Shown piece after piece: positions 34,149 to 41,727 of a stretch of DNA of 64,000 nucleotides. The stretch is taken from the NCBI RefSeq assembly GCF_022751215.1, contig NZ_JAICDG010000007.1, positions 253,643-317,642 of the forward strand, in the 5' to 3' direction. The notes beneath the pieces were generated by a model that was given only the letters and a program-made list of their open reading frames with translations, searched no databases and had not been told where the DNA came from. How positions within the stretch are numbered: position 1 is the first letter of the stretch; every line of letters begins with the position of its first letter. This stretch comes from Actinomadura terrae. GTDB taxonomy: Bacteria; Actinomycetota; Actinomycetes; Streptosporangiales; Streptosporangiaceae. Both the position numbers and the translations under genes were made by a program.

Positions 34149-34997
34149 ATGATTCTGGTGATCGGGGCCCCGGGCAACGTCGGGCGGCATGTGCTGGCCC
34201 GGCTCAGGGCGGCGGGCGCGCAGGGAGTCCGCGCGCTGGTGCGCCCGGACGAGGCGGCCGCCGCCGACCTCCCCGGCGGCGTCGAGGTCGCGATCGGCGA
34301 CCTGAGGGACGTCCAGGGGCTGGAGGCCGCGCTGACCGGCGTCGAGACGGTCTTCCTGGTGTGGCCGATGCTGACCACCGAGGGCGCGCGCGAGGTGCTG
34401 GAGGCGATCGCCCGGCACGCGCGGCACGTGGTCTACCTGTCCTCGATCGGCGTGGGCGGACGCCCCGAGGAACGGGACGACCCGATCTTCGGGCTGCACG
34501 CCGCCATGGAGGCGCTGGTCGGGGAGTCCGGCCCGTCCCACACCGTCCTGCGGGCGGACACCATCGCCAGCAACACGCTGGGCTGGGCCGACCAGATCCG
34601 CGCCACCGGGACGGTGCGCGCCCCGCTCATGGCCGCGACGGCGGTGATCGACCCGCGCGACATCGCCGCCGTCGCCGTCCGCGTCCTCACCGGCGACGCC
34701 CACCGGGGCGCGACCCACCGGCTGACCGGGCCGCGGGTGATCGACCCGCCCGAGCAGGTCCGGGCGATCGGTGCGGCGATCGGCCGCGAGCTGCGGTTCG
34801 AGGAGGTCCCCGTCGAGCGGGCGCGGGAGCGGATGCTGGCCGACGGACGCCCGCCGGCCCTGGTGGACGCGCTGCTCAGGGCGGTCGAGCTGCGCGCGCC
34901 CTCAACGCTGGTCACCTCGGCCGTCGCCGATATCACCGGGAAGCCGGCGCGCACCTTCCAGCGGTGGGCCAACGACCATCGCGACGCCTTCCGCTGA
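34149..34997 (+). CDS. NmrA/NAD(P)-binding SDR-like protein
   Basis: A 282-residue protein with an N-terminal Rossmann motif LVIGAPGNVGRHV, then RALVRPDEA and HVVYLSSIGVGG. This is the atypical SDR NmrA/QOR2-like layout. The C-terminal part is helical and ends RTFQRWANDHRDAF, typical of NmrA-like quinone reductases or redox sensors in actinomycetes. ATG 34149 follows GTAGGGCG. It is divergent from the Lrp-type gene, which may control it. Confidence 0.87.
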   Translation: MILVIGAPGNVGRHVLARLRAAGAQGVRALVRPDEAAAADLPGGVEVAIGDLRDVQGLEAALTGVETVFLVWPMLTTEGAREVLEAIARHARHVVYLSSIGVGGRPEERDDPIFGLHAAMEALVGESGPSHTVLRADTIASNTLGWADQIRATGTVRAPLMAATAVIDPRDIAAVAVRVLTGDAHRGATHRLTGPRVIDPPEQVRAIGAAIGRELRFEEVPVERARERMLADGRPPALVDALLRAVELRAPSTLVTSAVADITGKPARTFQRWANDHRDAFR

Positions 34998-35007
34998 AGG
35001 ACGCTGG

Positions 35008-35595
35008 TCAGGCCTCCTCCTCCGGGTGGGCGGAGGCGCGGGGCGAAGGCCAGGTGCAGCCGCGGTGGGCGCGCTGGCGGCAGCGGCCCGAGCAGTAGAG
35101 GCGCGGACGCCCGCGCCCGGGCGGGGGCAGCGGCTCGCGGCACACCGCGCACAGCCGAGTTTCGTCACGCGGCTCCGGCGCCTTTTCGTGACGCCGGTCG
35201 AGCGCGAGCCAGGCGTCGAGGTCCTCCTGGCAGACGGGGCACTCGGTGATGTCCTGGCGGCTACAGGTCAGCATCCACTCGATGTAGCGCTGGGCGGCCT
35301 CGGCGGCGGCCACCTGTTCGCGGAGGTCGGCGATGCGGGCGCGGGCGACGCGGCGCCAGTCCGCGCGGTCGGCGGGGCTCATGAGGGCGTCCAGGTCGTC
35401 CAGGCTGAACAGGCCGGTCTGCTGCCACATGCGGACGAACGCCAGCCGGCGGACCTCGGCCGGACGGTACCGGCGCTGCCCCCGGACGCGCGTCCGGGGC
35501 GAGACCAGGCCGCGCTCGTCGTAGTAGCGGATCGCTGACACGGTCGTGCCGAGGCGGCGCGCGACCTCCCCGACGCCGAGCAGCTCCTCCTCCAC
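35008..35595 (-). CDS. MerR regulator with C-terminal zinc-finger-like tail
   Basis: A 195-residue protein. The N-terminal MerR HTH has GEVARRLGTTVSAIRYYDERGLV, and a coiled-coil helix follows near residues 80-110. The C-terminal half carries CPVC (about 123-126), CAVC and LYCSGRCRQRAH, forming one or two Cys-rich metal sites of the type seen in unrelated actinomycete proteins. GTG 35595 has GGGAGGAAGG upstream. It is divergent from a DHA2 exporter whose promoter has the long spacer typical of MerR control. The zinc or redox tail may sense the inducer. Confidence 0.88.
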   Translation of the reverse strand: MEEELLGVGEVARRLGTTVSAIRYYDERGLVSPRTRVRGQRRYRPAEVRRLAFVRMWQQTGLFSLDDLDALMSPADRADWRRVARARIADLREQVAAAEAAQRYIEWMLTCSRQDITECPVCQEDLDAWLALDRRHEKAPEPRDETRLCAVCREPLPPPGRGRPRLYCSGRCRQRAHRGCTWPSPRASAHPEEEA

Positions 35596-35610
35596 GGCCT
35601 TCCTCCCGGG

Positions 35611-35641
35611 TTGACCTCAAGCGCACTGGAGCCCCCATCGT
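35611..35641 (+). promoter_or_regulatory. MerR-type promoter with 19-bp spacer
   Basis: TTGACC (35611-35616) and CATCGT (35636-35641) are separated by 19 bp. The spacer contains an imperfect dyad CTCAAG-CGCA-CTGGAG (35616-35631; 5 of 6 positions match). A suboptimal long spacer centred on a dyad is the hallmark of MerR-activated promoters. The -10 is weak, so this is a candidate. Confidence 0.5.
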
Positions 35642-35675
35642 AGGTCGCGTTCACCGGCGGACGGAGGGGGACGGG

Positions 35676-37085
35676 ATGCGGGGGGCCGGACGGGCGGCGA
35701 TCTTCACGGGGTCGTTCGCGGCGCTGCTGAACATGAGCGTCGTCACGGTGGCGGCGCGGGAGACCGCGGCGGGGCTGGACGCGGACCTCGCGGACGTGCG
35801 GTGGATGGTCGACGCGTTCACGCTGGCGCTGTCGTCGCTGCTGCTGTCGGGCGGCGTGCTGGGCGACCGGTACGGGCGGCGGCGGACCTGGCTCGCGGCC
35901 GTGGGCGTGCTGGCGGCCGGCGCGGTGGTGTGCGCGACGGCCCCGTCGGCGGACGTGCTGGTCGGCGGGCGGGTCGTCCAGGGCGCGGCGTCGGCGGTGC
36001 TCGTTCCGGGGGCGATGTCGCTGATCGCGCAGGCGTGCCCGGACGCGGCGGCGCGGGCGCGGATGATCGGCTGGTGGAGCACGACCGCAAGCCTGTCGGT
36101 GGGGCTCGGGCCGCTGCTGGGCGGCGTGCTGGTCGACGCGTGGGGATGGCGGAGCGTGTACTGGGTGGACGTGCCGCTGTGCCTGCTGGTCCTCGTCCTC
36201 GGCGCGGCGGGCCTGGAGGAGAGCCGCGATCCGGAGCACGCGGCGCTGGACCTGCCCGGTCAGTTGCTCGGGGTGCTGTGGCTGGGCGCGCTGACCTACG
36301 GGCTCGTGGACGGCGGCGAGCACGGCTGGGGTTCGCCGGTTCCGCGGGTCGCGCTCGGCGTCGCCGGGGCCGCGCTGCTGGCGTTCGTCGCGGTGGAGCT
36401 GCGGACGCGGCGGCCGATGCTGCCGATCCGGCTGCTGCGGGACGCGCGGTTCGCCGCGTCCAACGGGGCGGCGCTGCTGCTCGGCCTGGGCGCCTACGGG
36501 ACGTTCTTCTACCTCTCCCCCTACTTCCAGCAGGTCCGGCACGCCTCGGCGACCGGGGCGGGGCTGCGGCTGCTGCCGATGGCGCTGGGGATGAGCCTGC
36601 TGGGCGCGGCCGCGGGACGGCTGACCGCGCGGTACGGCCCCTACGGCCCGATGGCCGGGGCGTTCACGCTGATGGTGGCGGCGCTGCTGGGCCTGGCCGC
36701 GGCGTTCGGGGAGCACACGCCCTACGCGGTGCTGGCGGTCCTGCTCGCGGGCGTCGGCGCGGGCATCGGCGTGGTGCTGCCGCCGCTGAACGCCTCGGCG
36801 CTCGCGGCGGTGCCCCGCGAGCGGTCGGGCGCGGCGGCGGCGACGGTGAACGCGACCCGGCAGGCGGGCACGTCGCTGGGCATCGCGGCGCTGGGCGCGA
36901 TCCTGTCGGCCCGGGCCGGCGGCGCAGCGGACGGCACGGCCTACGTGGCGGGGCTGCGGCTCGTCGCGGTGGTCGCGGGGGCGATCTCGCTGGGCGCGGC
37001 GCTGGTGGCCCTGGCGGCCTGGCGGGTCACCGCGCGGGCGCGGCACAAGATCACACCGGTGGGGTTCCATTCAGTGGAAAGCTGA
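35676..37085 (+). CDS. DHA2-family MFS exporter
   Basis: A 469-residue protein with about 14 helices. TM1 is FAALLNMSVVTVAARETA, motif A is GGVLGDRYGRRR, and motif C lies in TM5 (LGPLLGGVLVDAWGW). The ATG follows GGAGGGGGACGG. The charged C-terminus ends HSVES. It is divergent from, and probably activated by, the MerR protein. The substrate is unknown. Confidence 0.9.
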   Translation: MRGAGRAAIFTGSFAALLNMSVVTVAARETAAGLDADLADVRWMVDAFTLALSSLLLSGGVLGDRYGRRRTWLAAVGVLAAGAVVCATAPSADVLVGGRVVQGAASAVLVPGAMSLIAQACPDAAARARMIGWWSTTASLSVGLGPLLGGVLVDAWGWRSVYWVDVPLCLLVLVLGAAGLEESRDPEHAALDLPGQLLGVLWLGALTYGLVDGGEHGWGSPVPRVALGVAGAALLAFVAVELRTRRPMLPIRLLRDARFAASNGAALLLGLGAYGTFFYLSPYFQQVRHASATGAGLRLLPMALGMSLLGAAAGRLTARYGPYGPMAGAFTLMVAALLGLAAAFGEHTPYAVLAVLLAGVGAGIGVVLPPLNASALAAVPRERSGAAAATVNATRQAGTSLGIAALGAILSARAGGAADGTAYVAGLRLVAVVAGAISLGAALVALAAWRVTARARHKITPVGFHSVES

Positions 37086-37164
37086 TGTTTCCCGGCGCGT
37101 CGGGCATGGTCAGGGTGGGGAGGGGGACCTGCGTGGTCCCCGCGTGCGCATCTGAGGAGGAACG

Positions 37165-38622
37165 ATGACGTTGCTCGATCCCGCCCTGTGGACGGGGAAG
37201 ATCTTCGACGGCGGCTGGTCCGCCGGCCGGGGCGGTGTCTACGACGTCGTCGAGCCGGCGACCGGCGGCACGCTCGGCAGCCTGGGCCAGGCGGACGGTG
37301 CGGACGTCGCCGCCGCCGCGAAGTCCGCCGCCGCGGCGCAGCGGGACTGGGCCGCCCGCTCCTACGAGGAGCGCGCGGCCGTGCTGCGCCGCGCCGGGCG
37401 GCTGTTCGAGGACCACGCCGAGGAGATCCGCGACTGGCTCGTCCGGGAGGCCGGGTCGATCCCGCCGAAGGCCGAGCTGGAAGTGCACTTCGCGGCGAAC
37501 CTGTGCTACGAGTCGGCGGCCCTCGCCTCGCACCCGCAGGGGCTCGTGCTGCCGTCGGCGCAGCCGCGCTGGAGCCTCGCGCGGCGCCGTCCCGCCGGGG
37601 TGGTGAGCGTGATCTCGCCGTTCAACTTCCCGCTGATCCTGTCGATGCGGTCGGTGGCGCCCGCGCTGGCGCTGGGCAACGCGGTGCTGCTGAAGCCCGA
37701 CCCGCGCACGGCGGTGTGCGGCGGCGTGGTGCTCGCGCGGGTGTTCCAGGAGGCGGGGCTGCCCGAGGGCCTGCTGCACCTGCTGCCCGGCGGCCGGGAG
37801 GCGGGCGAGGCGGTCGTCGCCGCGCCCGAGGTGCGGGTGGTGTCCTTCACCGGCTCCACCGCCGCCGGACGCAAGATCGGCGAGGTGTGCGGGCGGCTGC
37901 TCAAGCGCGCCCACCTGGAGCTGGGCGGCAACAACGCGCTGATCGTGCTGCCGGGCGCGGACGTGTCCAAGGCGGTGTCGGCGGGCGCGTGGGGCTCGTT
38001 CCTGCACCAGGGGCAGATCTGCATGACGACGGGGCGGCACCTCGTCCACGAGAGCATGCAGGAGGAGTACGTCGCGGCGCTGGCCGACAAGGCCGACAAG
38101 CTCCCGGTCGGCGACCCGGCGGCCGGGCCGGTCGCGCTCGGCCCGATCATCGACGAGCGGCAGCTCGCGCACATCGACGAGCTGGTGCGCGGCACCGTCG
38201 CGGCGGGCGCGCGGCTCGCGGCGGGCGGCACCCACGAGGGGCTGTTCTACCGTCCGACGGTGCTCGCGGAGGTCACCCCGGACATGCCCGCGTACGCGCA
38301 GGAGGTGTTCGGCCCGGTCGCACCCGTGGTGCCGTTCGCGACGGCCGACGACGCGATCGCGCTGGCGGCCGACAGCGAGTACGGCCTCTCGCTCGGCATC
38401 CTCGGCGACGTCGGCCAGGCCATGAAGATCGCTGACGCCGTCCCGACCGGGCTCGTGCACATCAACGACCAGACCGTGAACGACGAGCCGGTCGTGCCGT
38501 TCGGCGGGCTCGCCGCGTCCGGGAACGGGTCCCGGTTCGGCGGCCCGGACGCCAACATCGAGGCGTTCACCGAGTCGCAGTGGGTGACGATGCGCGGCGA
38601 GATCGCCCCGCACCCGTTCTAG
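37165..38622 (+). CDS. Aldehyde dehydrogenase, benzaldehyde-dehydrogenase-like
   Basis: A 485-residue NAD(P)-dependent ALDH. It has VISPFNFPLILSMRSVAPALA, then SFTGSTAAGRKI, the general base Glu in LELGGNNA and the nucleophile Cys in HQGQICMTTGR, followed by EVFGPVAPVV. It aligns best with the benzaldehyde/vanillin-type ALDH group (XylC- and Vdh-like). GAGGAAC precedes the ATG. It is a monocistronic gene ending at a bidirectional terminator. The substrate aldehyde is inferred, not shown. Confidence 0.9.
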   Translation: MTLLDPALWTGKIFDGGWSAGRGGVYDVVEPATGGTLGSLGQADGADVAAAAKSAAAAQRDWAARSYEERAAVLRRAGRLFEDHAEEIRDWLVREAGSIPPKAELEVHFAANLCYESAALASHPQGLVLPSAQPRWSLARRRPAGVVSVISPFNFPLILSMRSVAPALALGNAVLLKPDPRTAVCGGVVLARVFQEAGLPEGLLHLLPGGREAGEAVVAAPEVRVVSFTGSTAAGRKIGEVCGRLLKRAHLELGGNNALIVLPGADVSKAVSAGAWGSFLHQGQICMTTGRHLVHESMQEEYVAALADKADKLPVGDPAAGPVALGPIIDERQLAHIDELVRGTVAAGARLAAGGTHEGLFYRPTVLAEVTPDMPAYAQEVFGPVAPVVPFATADDAIALAADSEYGLSLGILGDVGQAMKIADAVPTGLVHINDQTVNDEPVVPFGGLAASGNGSRFGGPDANIEAFTESQWVTMRGEIAPHPF

Positions 38623-38632
38623 GCCCGAAGGC

Positions 38633-38667
38633 GTGCGGGGCCCGGGCCGTGCGGCCCGGCCTCGCAC
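38633..38667. terminator. GC-rich hairpin between ALDH and small zinc protein
   Basis: GTGCGGGGCCCGGGCC pairs with GGCCCGGCCTCGCAC across a 4-nt loop, with one mismatch and one bulge. It lies at a convergent junction and probably serves both genes. Confidence 0.65.
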
Positions 38668-38676
38668 CCCGGCGGG

Positions 38677-38934
38677 TCAGATCACCTCGGCGTGCCCGGT
38701 GTGGTGGTCCCTGCCCGTCTCGCGGAGCCACCGGCGCTCGCAGGCCCCGGCGTTGACGGCGGGCGTCTCCAGGGCGCCCACGTGACCGGCCTCCTCGTCG
38801 CCCGGCTCGATCACGACCTTCTCGTAGTTCGGGGGCCAGCGGAGCATCAGGCGCCGGCCGCAGACGTGGCACACCCACTCCTCCAGGCCCGACTCCCCGA
38901 CCCTGACCATCTGCATCTCGTGCGCTTTCCGCAA
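38677..38934 (-). CDS. Small conserved actinobacterial protein with CxxC
   Basis: An 85-residue protein. The conserved core is EEWVCHVCGRRLMLRWPPNY followed by KVVIEPGDEEAGH. This block recurs in short actinobacterial proteins with a single CxxC, probably half of a zinc ribbon. The start is taken as TTG 38934 because GGAGGG lies about 6 nt upstream; ATGs within HEMQMV are alternatives. Function is unknown. It is divergent from the erm leader. Confidence 0.7.
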   Translation of the reverse strand: MRKAHEMQMVRVGESGLEEWVCHVCGRRLMLRWPPNYEKVVIEPGDEEAGHVGALETPAVNAGACERRWLRETGRDHHTGHAEVI

Positions 38935-39093
38935 GACGGCCCTCCTCAGCCGCCCGGGCCCGTGCCGGTGCTCCCGGCGAGGTCCCGGTCTCCCTACGCC
39001 TACCGTCATAGCCCCTTGACAGCGCCTTTAAACGACTTTGCCGCCCCTGACCTGCTCGAATGCCCCACTGGGAGGTTCGGGGCGGGCGGTCCG

Positions 39094-39132
39094 AAAAACC
39101 GTTTGGGCCAGATGACCGCGTCCCGCTAGTGT
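39094..39132 (+). promoter_or_regulatory. erm promoter with WhiB7-type AT-rich element
   Basis: AAAAA (39094-39098) lies 4 bp upstream of -35 TTGGGC (39103-39108), followed by 18 bp and -10 TAGTGT (39127-39132). An A-rich box placed 3-5 bp above the -35 is the published hallmark of WhiB7-activated antibiotic-resistance promoters. Predicted +1 is at or near 39139. Confidence 0.65.
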
Positions 39133-39138
39133 GGCCGC

Positions 39139-39249
39139 GTGGGATGTTTCGTAAAGATCGCGGCCCAGGGGACCGCCCATGCCGCCGCGTACACGCGGCC
39201 GCGCGTGCGCCGTCCCGCCCTGGACCGCCCCGTGCGCGCCGACGCCTGA
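39139..39249 (+). CDS. Leaderless upstream ORF (36 aa) of the erm leader
   Basis: GTG at 39139 coincides with the predicted transcription start, 7 nt after the -10. It opens a 36-codon frame ending TGA 39247-39249 (begins MGCFVKIAAQGTAH). Residues 19-25 read TRPRVRR, containing R-x-R motifs of the kind at which macrolide-bound ribosomes stall. It lies 226 nt before erm in a long 5' leader. A regulatory peptide controlling erm is the natural interpretation, but translation is not proven. Confidence 0.55.
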   Translation: MGCFVKIAAQGTAHAAAYTRPRVRRPALDRPVRADA

Positions 39250-39353
39250 TCTCCCGGCGGGGACGCCCCGCCTCCTGAACGCCGCTTTCCTCGCGCGTTC
39301 CGTCATTCTGCGCCGCCCGACTCCGTCCAGGGCCTCCGAGTCCATGACCATCT

Positions 39354-39469
39354 CGGACGGGCCCGCCGGGCACTCCCGCGCACCTTGACGCCTGACGCCT
39401 TGACGCGTTGACGCCGCCTGCCGTGCGGCCCGTCCGTCCTCCCGGCCCATGGCCGGACGCCAAGGACGG
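39354..39469 (+). promoter_or_regulatory. erm translational attenuator: RBS-sequestering hairpin and competing stem
   Basis: CCGTCCT (39434-39440) pairs with AGGACGG (39463-39469), burying the erm Shine-Dalgarno AAGGA (39462-39466). The stem is extended by CCGGCC/GGCCGG (39442-39447, 39451-39456). A rival perfect 10-bp pairing, CGGACGGGCC (39354-39363) with GGCCCGTCCG (39427-39436), shares bases 39434-39436 with the first. The two folds are therefore mutually exclusive. Four imperfect TTGACGCC repeats lie between them (39385-39415). Confidence 0.6.
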
Positions 39470-39474
39470 CGACC

Positions 39475-40284
39475 GTGAACGAACGCATCTCCCATCACCG
39501 GCGCGCGCCGAAGGGGCGGACCGCCCGCGACCGCGCCCGCCGCGAACTCTCCCAGAACTTCCTCGCCGACCGCGACCTGATCCGCCGCTACGCGCGCATG
39601 GTCGGCGACGGGCCCGGCGGCCTCGTCGTCGAGGCCGGCGCGGGCGACGGGCGCGTCACCGCCGCGCTGGCCGCCCGCGCCGACCGCGTCATCGCCTACG
39701 AGCTCGACCCGGTGTGGGCGGCGCGGCTCCGCGACCGCGGCCTCGGCAATGTCACCTGCGTGCAGGGCGACTTCCTCCGGGCGCGGGCGCCCGGAGGGCC
39801 GTTCCACCTGGCCGGGAACATCCCCTACTCCGCCACGTCCCGGATCGTCGGCTGGGCTCTGGACGCGCCGAGCCTGGCCTCCGCCACCCTCATCACGCAG
39901 CTGGAGTACGCCCGCAAACGCACCGGCGACTACGGACGCTGGAGCCGCCTCACCGTCGAGACGTGGCCGCAGTTCCGCTGGCGGCTGGCGGAACGCGTGC
40001 CGCGCGGCGGGTTCCGTCCCGTCCCGCGCGTGGACGCGGGGGTCCTGCGGCTCGACCGGCGGGAGCACCCCCTCCTGCCGGCCTCCGCCATGGAGGGCTA
40101 CCGGAGCTGCGTCACCCTCGGGTTCGGCGGCAGGGGCGGCACGCTGCACGCCTCACTGCGCGCCGCCCACCCGAGGCGGCGTCTGGACGCGGCGTTCCGC
40201 GCCGCCCGGCTCCCCCGCGACACGGTCGTCGCGTTCGTCCACCCCGACCAGTGGGTCGCCTTGTTCGGCGTCCTGCATGGCTGA
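39475..40284 (+). CDS. erm: Erm 23S rRNA adenine N6-methyltransferase
   Basis: A 269-residue protein that methylates A2058 (E. coli numbering) of 23S rRNA, giving macrolide-lincosamide-streptogramin B resistance. Seen are the N-terminal RRELSQNFLAD, motif I VEAGAGDGRVTAAL for SAM, the acidic ribose site YELDPVWA, and catalytic motif IV NIPYSATS. NIPY separates Erm from housekeeping KsgA (NLPYN). The start is GTG 39475, 8 nt after AAGGA. It has a WhiB7-like promoter and a structured leader, so induction by antibiotics is likely. The Erm class cannot be assigned by eye. Confidence 0.93.
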   Translation: MNERISHHRRAPKGRTARDRARRELSQNFLADRDLIRRYARMVGDGPGGLVVEAGAGDGRVTAALAARADRVIAYELDPVWAARLRDRGLGNVTCVQGDFLRARAPGGPFHLAGNIPYSATSRIVGWALDAPSLASATLITQLEYARKRTGDYGRWSRLTVETWPQFRWRLAERVPRGGFRPVPRVDAGVLRLDRREHPLLPASAMEGYRSCVTLGFGGRGGTLHASLRAAHPRRRLDAAFRAARLPRDTVVAFVHPDQWVALFGVLHG

Positions 40285-40292
40285 GGCCGGGG

Positions 40293-40937
40293 TCAGACGC
40301 TCCACAGGCGCCGCTTGCGGTACGTCGGCTCCCACATCAGCCGGTTCTCCTCGCGGACGGCCCGGGGCAGCGCGGTCAGGAAGCGGCTCCGCTCGATCGG
40401 CGCGATCCCGTCCACGATCCACGGGATCACCCGGGTCATGCGCGTCCCGCACTCGCGGCGGAGCGCGTCGCGCAGCGCCCGCCACTCCTCAGCGCCGAGC
40501 ACCGAGCGCGCCAGCGGCAGCGCGCTCATCTCCTCGTGCCGCAGGTGGGCGTCCAGTGCCGTCCGCAGCGCCGCGACCGCCGCCGCCAGGTCCGCGCGGT
40601 CGGACGGGTCGTCCTGTTCCAGGGCTGCGTCGACCGCGACCACGAGCGGCTCGATCCGGGCGTGCCCGTCCCGCACGTCGGTGAGGACGGCCAGCTCGAC
40701 GGGCCTGCCCCGCACCGCCCGCGCGACGCGCGGCCACAGCAGCGCGTCCTCCGCCCGGAAGTACAGGTGGAGCTGCTCCTTGAGGTTCTCCCAGCCCGCG
40801 CGGACGTGCGGGGCGCGGGCCTTGCCCGCCGCCACGACCGCCGCGAGCCGCTCCATGTCGCGCCGGAAGGCGTCATGCGCCGCGTGGACGTAGGCGAAGT
40901 CGGCCGTCTCCCGCGCCGGGATCGCGAAAGTCTCCAT
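40293..40937 (-). CDS. Hemerythrin-like (HHE domain) protein
   Basis: A 214-residue protein with hemerythrin ligand motifs in order: HDAFRRDM, LYFRAEDALLWP, RDGHARIEP, and LDAHLRHEEMSALPL. These give the His/Glu/Asp set for a di-iron site. A C-terminal extension rich in Arg/Trp (MWEPTYRKRRLW) is typical of the actinomycete branch. The role may be oxygen or NO sensing, or iron handling. It converges on erm with 8 bp between stops. ATG 40937 fits the N-terminus of the family. Confidence 0.88.
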   Translation of the reverse strand: METFAIPARETADFAYVHAAHDAFRRDMERLAAVVAAGKARAPHVRAGWENLKEQLHLYFRAEDALLWPRVARAVRGRPVELAVLTDVRDGHARIEPLVVAVDAALEQDDPSDRADLAAAVAALRTALDAHLRHEEMSALPLARSVLGAEEWRALRDALRRECGTRMTRVIPWIVDGIAPIERSRFLTALPRAVREENRLMWEPTYRKRRLWSV

Positions 40938-40945
40938 ACAGACAA

Positions 40946-40983
40946 GAGGGGGTGGACGCCCCGGATGTGACGTCCACCCCCTC
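40946..40983 (-). terminator. Hairpin terminator downstream of the CGNR gene
   Basis: A perfect 13-bp inverted repeat, GAGGGGGTGGACG (40946-40958) with 40971-40983, has a 12-nt loop. On the minus strand it is followed by TTGTCT. It separates the CGNR gene from the hemerythrin gene and should terminate the former. Confidence 0.8.
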
Positions 40984-41016
40984 CTTCGAGACGCATCTCA
41001 CACCGGAAACGGGGAC

Positions 41017-41622
41017 TCAGCCGGTGCCGTCCGCGCGCAGCCTGGCTCGATAGGCCCGCTTCTTCGCGAGCGCCCCGCAGGTCTTCATCGAGCACCAGCG
41101 ACGGGCACCCGCACGGGACGTGTCGACGAACGGCACGCCGCAATCGGGATTCCCGCAGATGCGGACACGGCCGCGGTACTCCGAATCGCACAGCGCGATC
41201 AGATCCCGCGCCACCATCGAGAGCACCGCCTCCACCCCGTCACCGTGCCAGCGGACCGAGAGCGCATCGGCTGAGAGCTCCGGCGCCGAAGCGGGTTCCG
41301 CGGCCGCGCGGTTGATGACGGTGACGTCCGCGGAGCCGGGTGGAATACCGGCCGCCATGGCCTCCCCCACCCGCTGGATCGCCTCCCGCAGTTCCTTCGC
41401 CCGAGCCAGGTCGGCCTCGGTGCAGACCGGCGCCACGCCGGTGCAGCCGCTCTCCACGCACCAACGGCTCAGATCGGCCGGACCCGCCAACCGTTCGAAG
41501 GGCACGGCCTTGCCGCGATCGGCGAGCGTCCCGGCGAAGCCGAAGCACAGCCGCGCGTCGTCGAACCGAAAGTCGGCCTTGGTGCGCCGTCCGCCCGTGC
41601 GCCGACCGCCTTCATCGCTCAT
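41017..41622 (-). CDS. CGNR-type zinc-finger/ABATE-domain regulator
   Basis: A 201-residue protein. An N-terminal ABATE-like domain has FDDARLCFGFAGTL and RAKELREAIQRVGEAM. A C-terminal zinc finger has CGNPDCGVPFVDTSRAGARRWCSMKTCG split over its Cys ligands. The eponymous CGNR is replaced by CGALAKK, but all four Cys remain. Such proteins are probable stress-type regulators. ATG 41622 has little Shine-Dalgarno sequence and lies 9 nt after a TAGAGT (-10-like), so it may be leaderless. It is divergent from the alcohol dehydrogenase, which it may control. Confidence 0.87.
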   Translation of the reverse strand: MSDEGGRRTGGRRTKADFRFDDARLCFGFAGTLADRGKAVPFERLAGPADLSRWCVESGCTGVAPVCTEADLARAKELREAIQRVGEAMAAGIPPGSADVTVINRAAAEPASAPELSADALSVRWHGDGVEAVLSMVARDLIALCDSEYRGRVRICGNPDCGVPFVDTSRAGARRWCSMKTCGALAKKRAYRARLRADGTG

Positions 41623-41727
41623 GTCCACCACTCTATGCGGTTGACCATGGCCGAACCGGACAGGTAGCTTCCCTGTCTACCGCCTAAACCGGTGGACACA
41701 AGTAGCATCGATCGGAAGGACGCGTCC

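Noticed and set aside
39144..39278. Alternative 44-codon leader starting at ATG 39144
   Set aside because: No Shine-Dalgarno sequence. The GTG frame at predicted +1 better fits a leaderless leader, and it contains the clearer R-x-R motif.
39179..39388. Possible 69-codon ORF in the erm leader
   Set aside because: No ribosome-binding site, and it would run through the attenuator helices.
39385..39415. TTGACGCC-type tandem repeats as a CRISPR or phage site
   Set aside because: Only four short imperfect units with no spacers. More likely part of the leader fold. No CRISPR array exists in the window.
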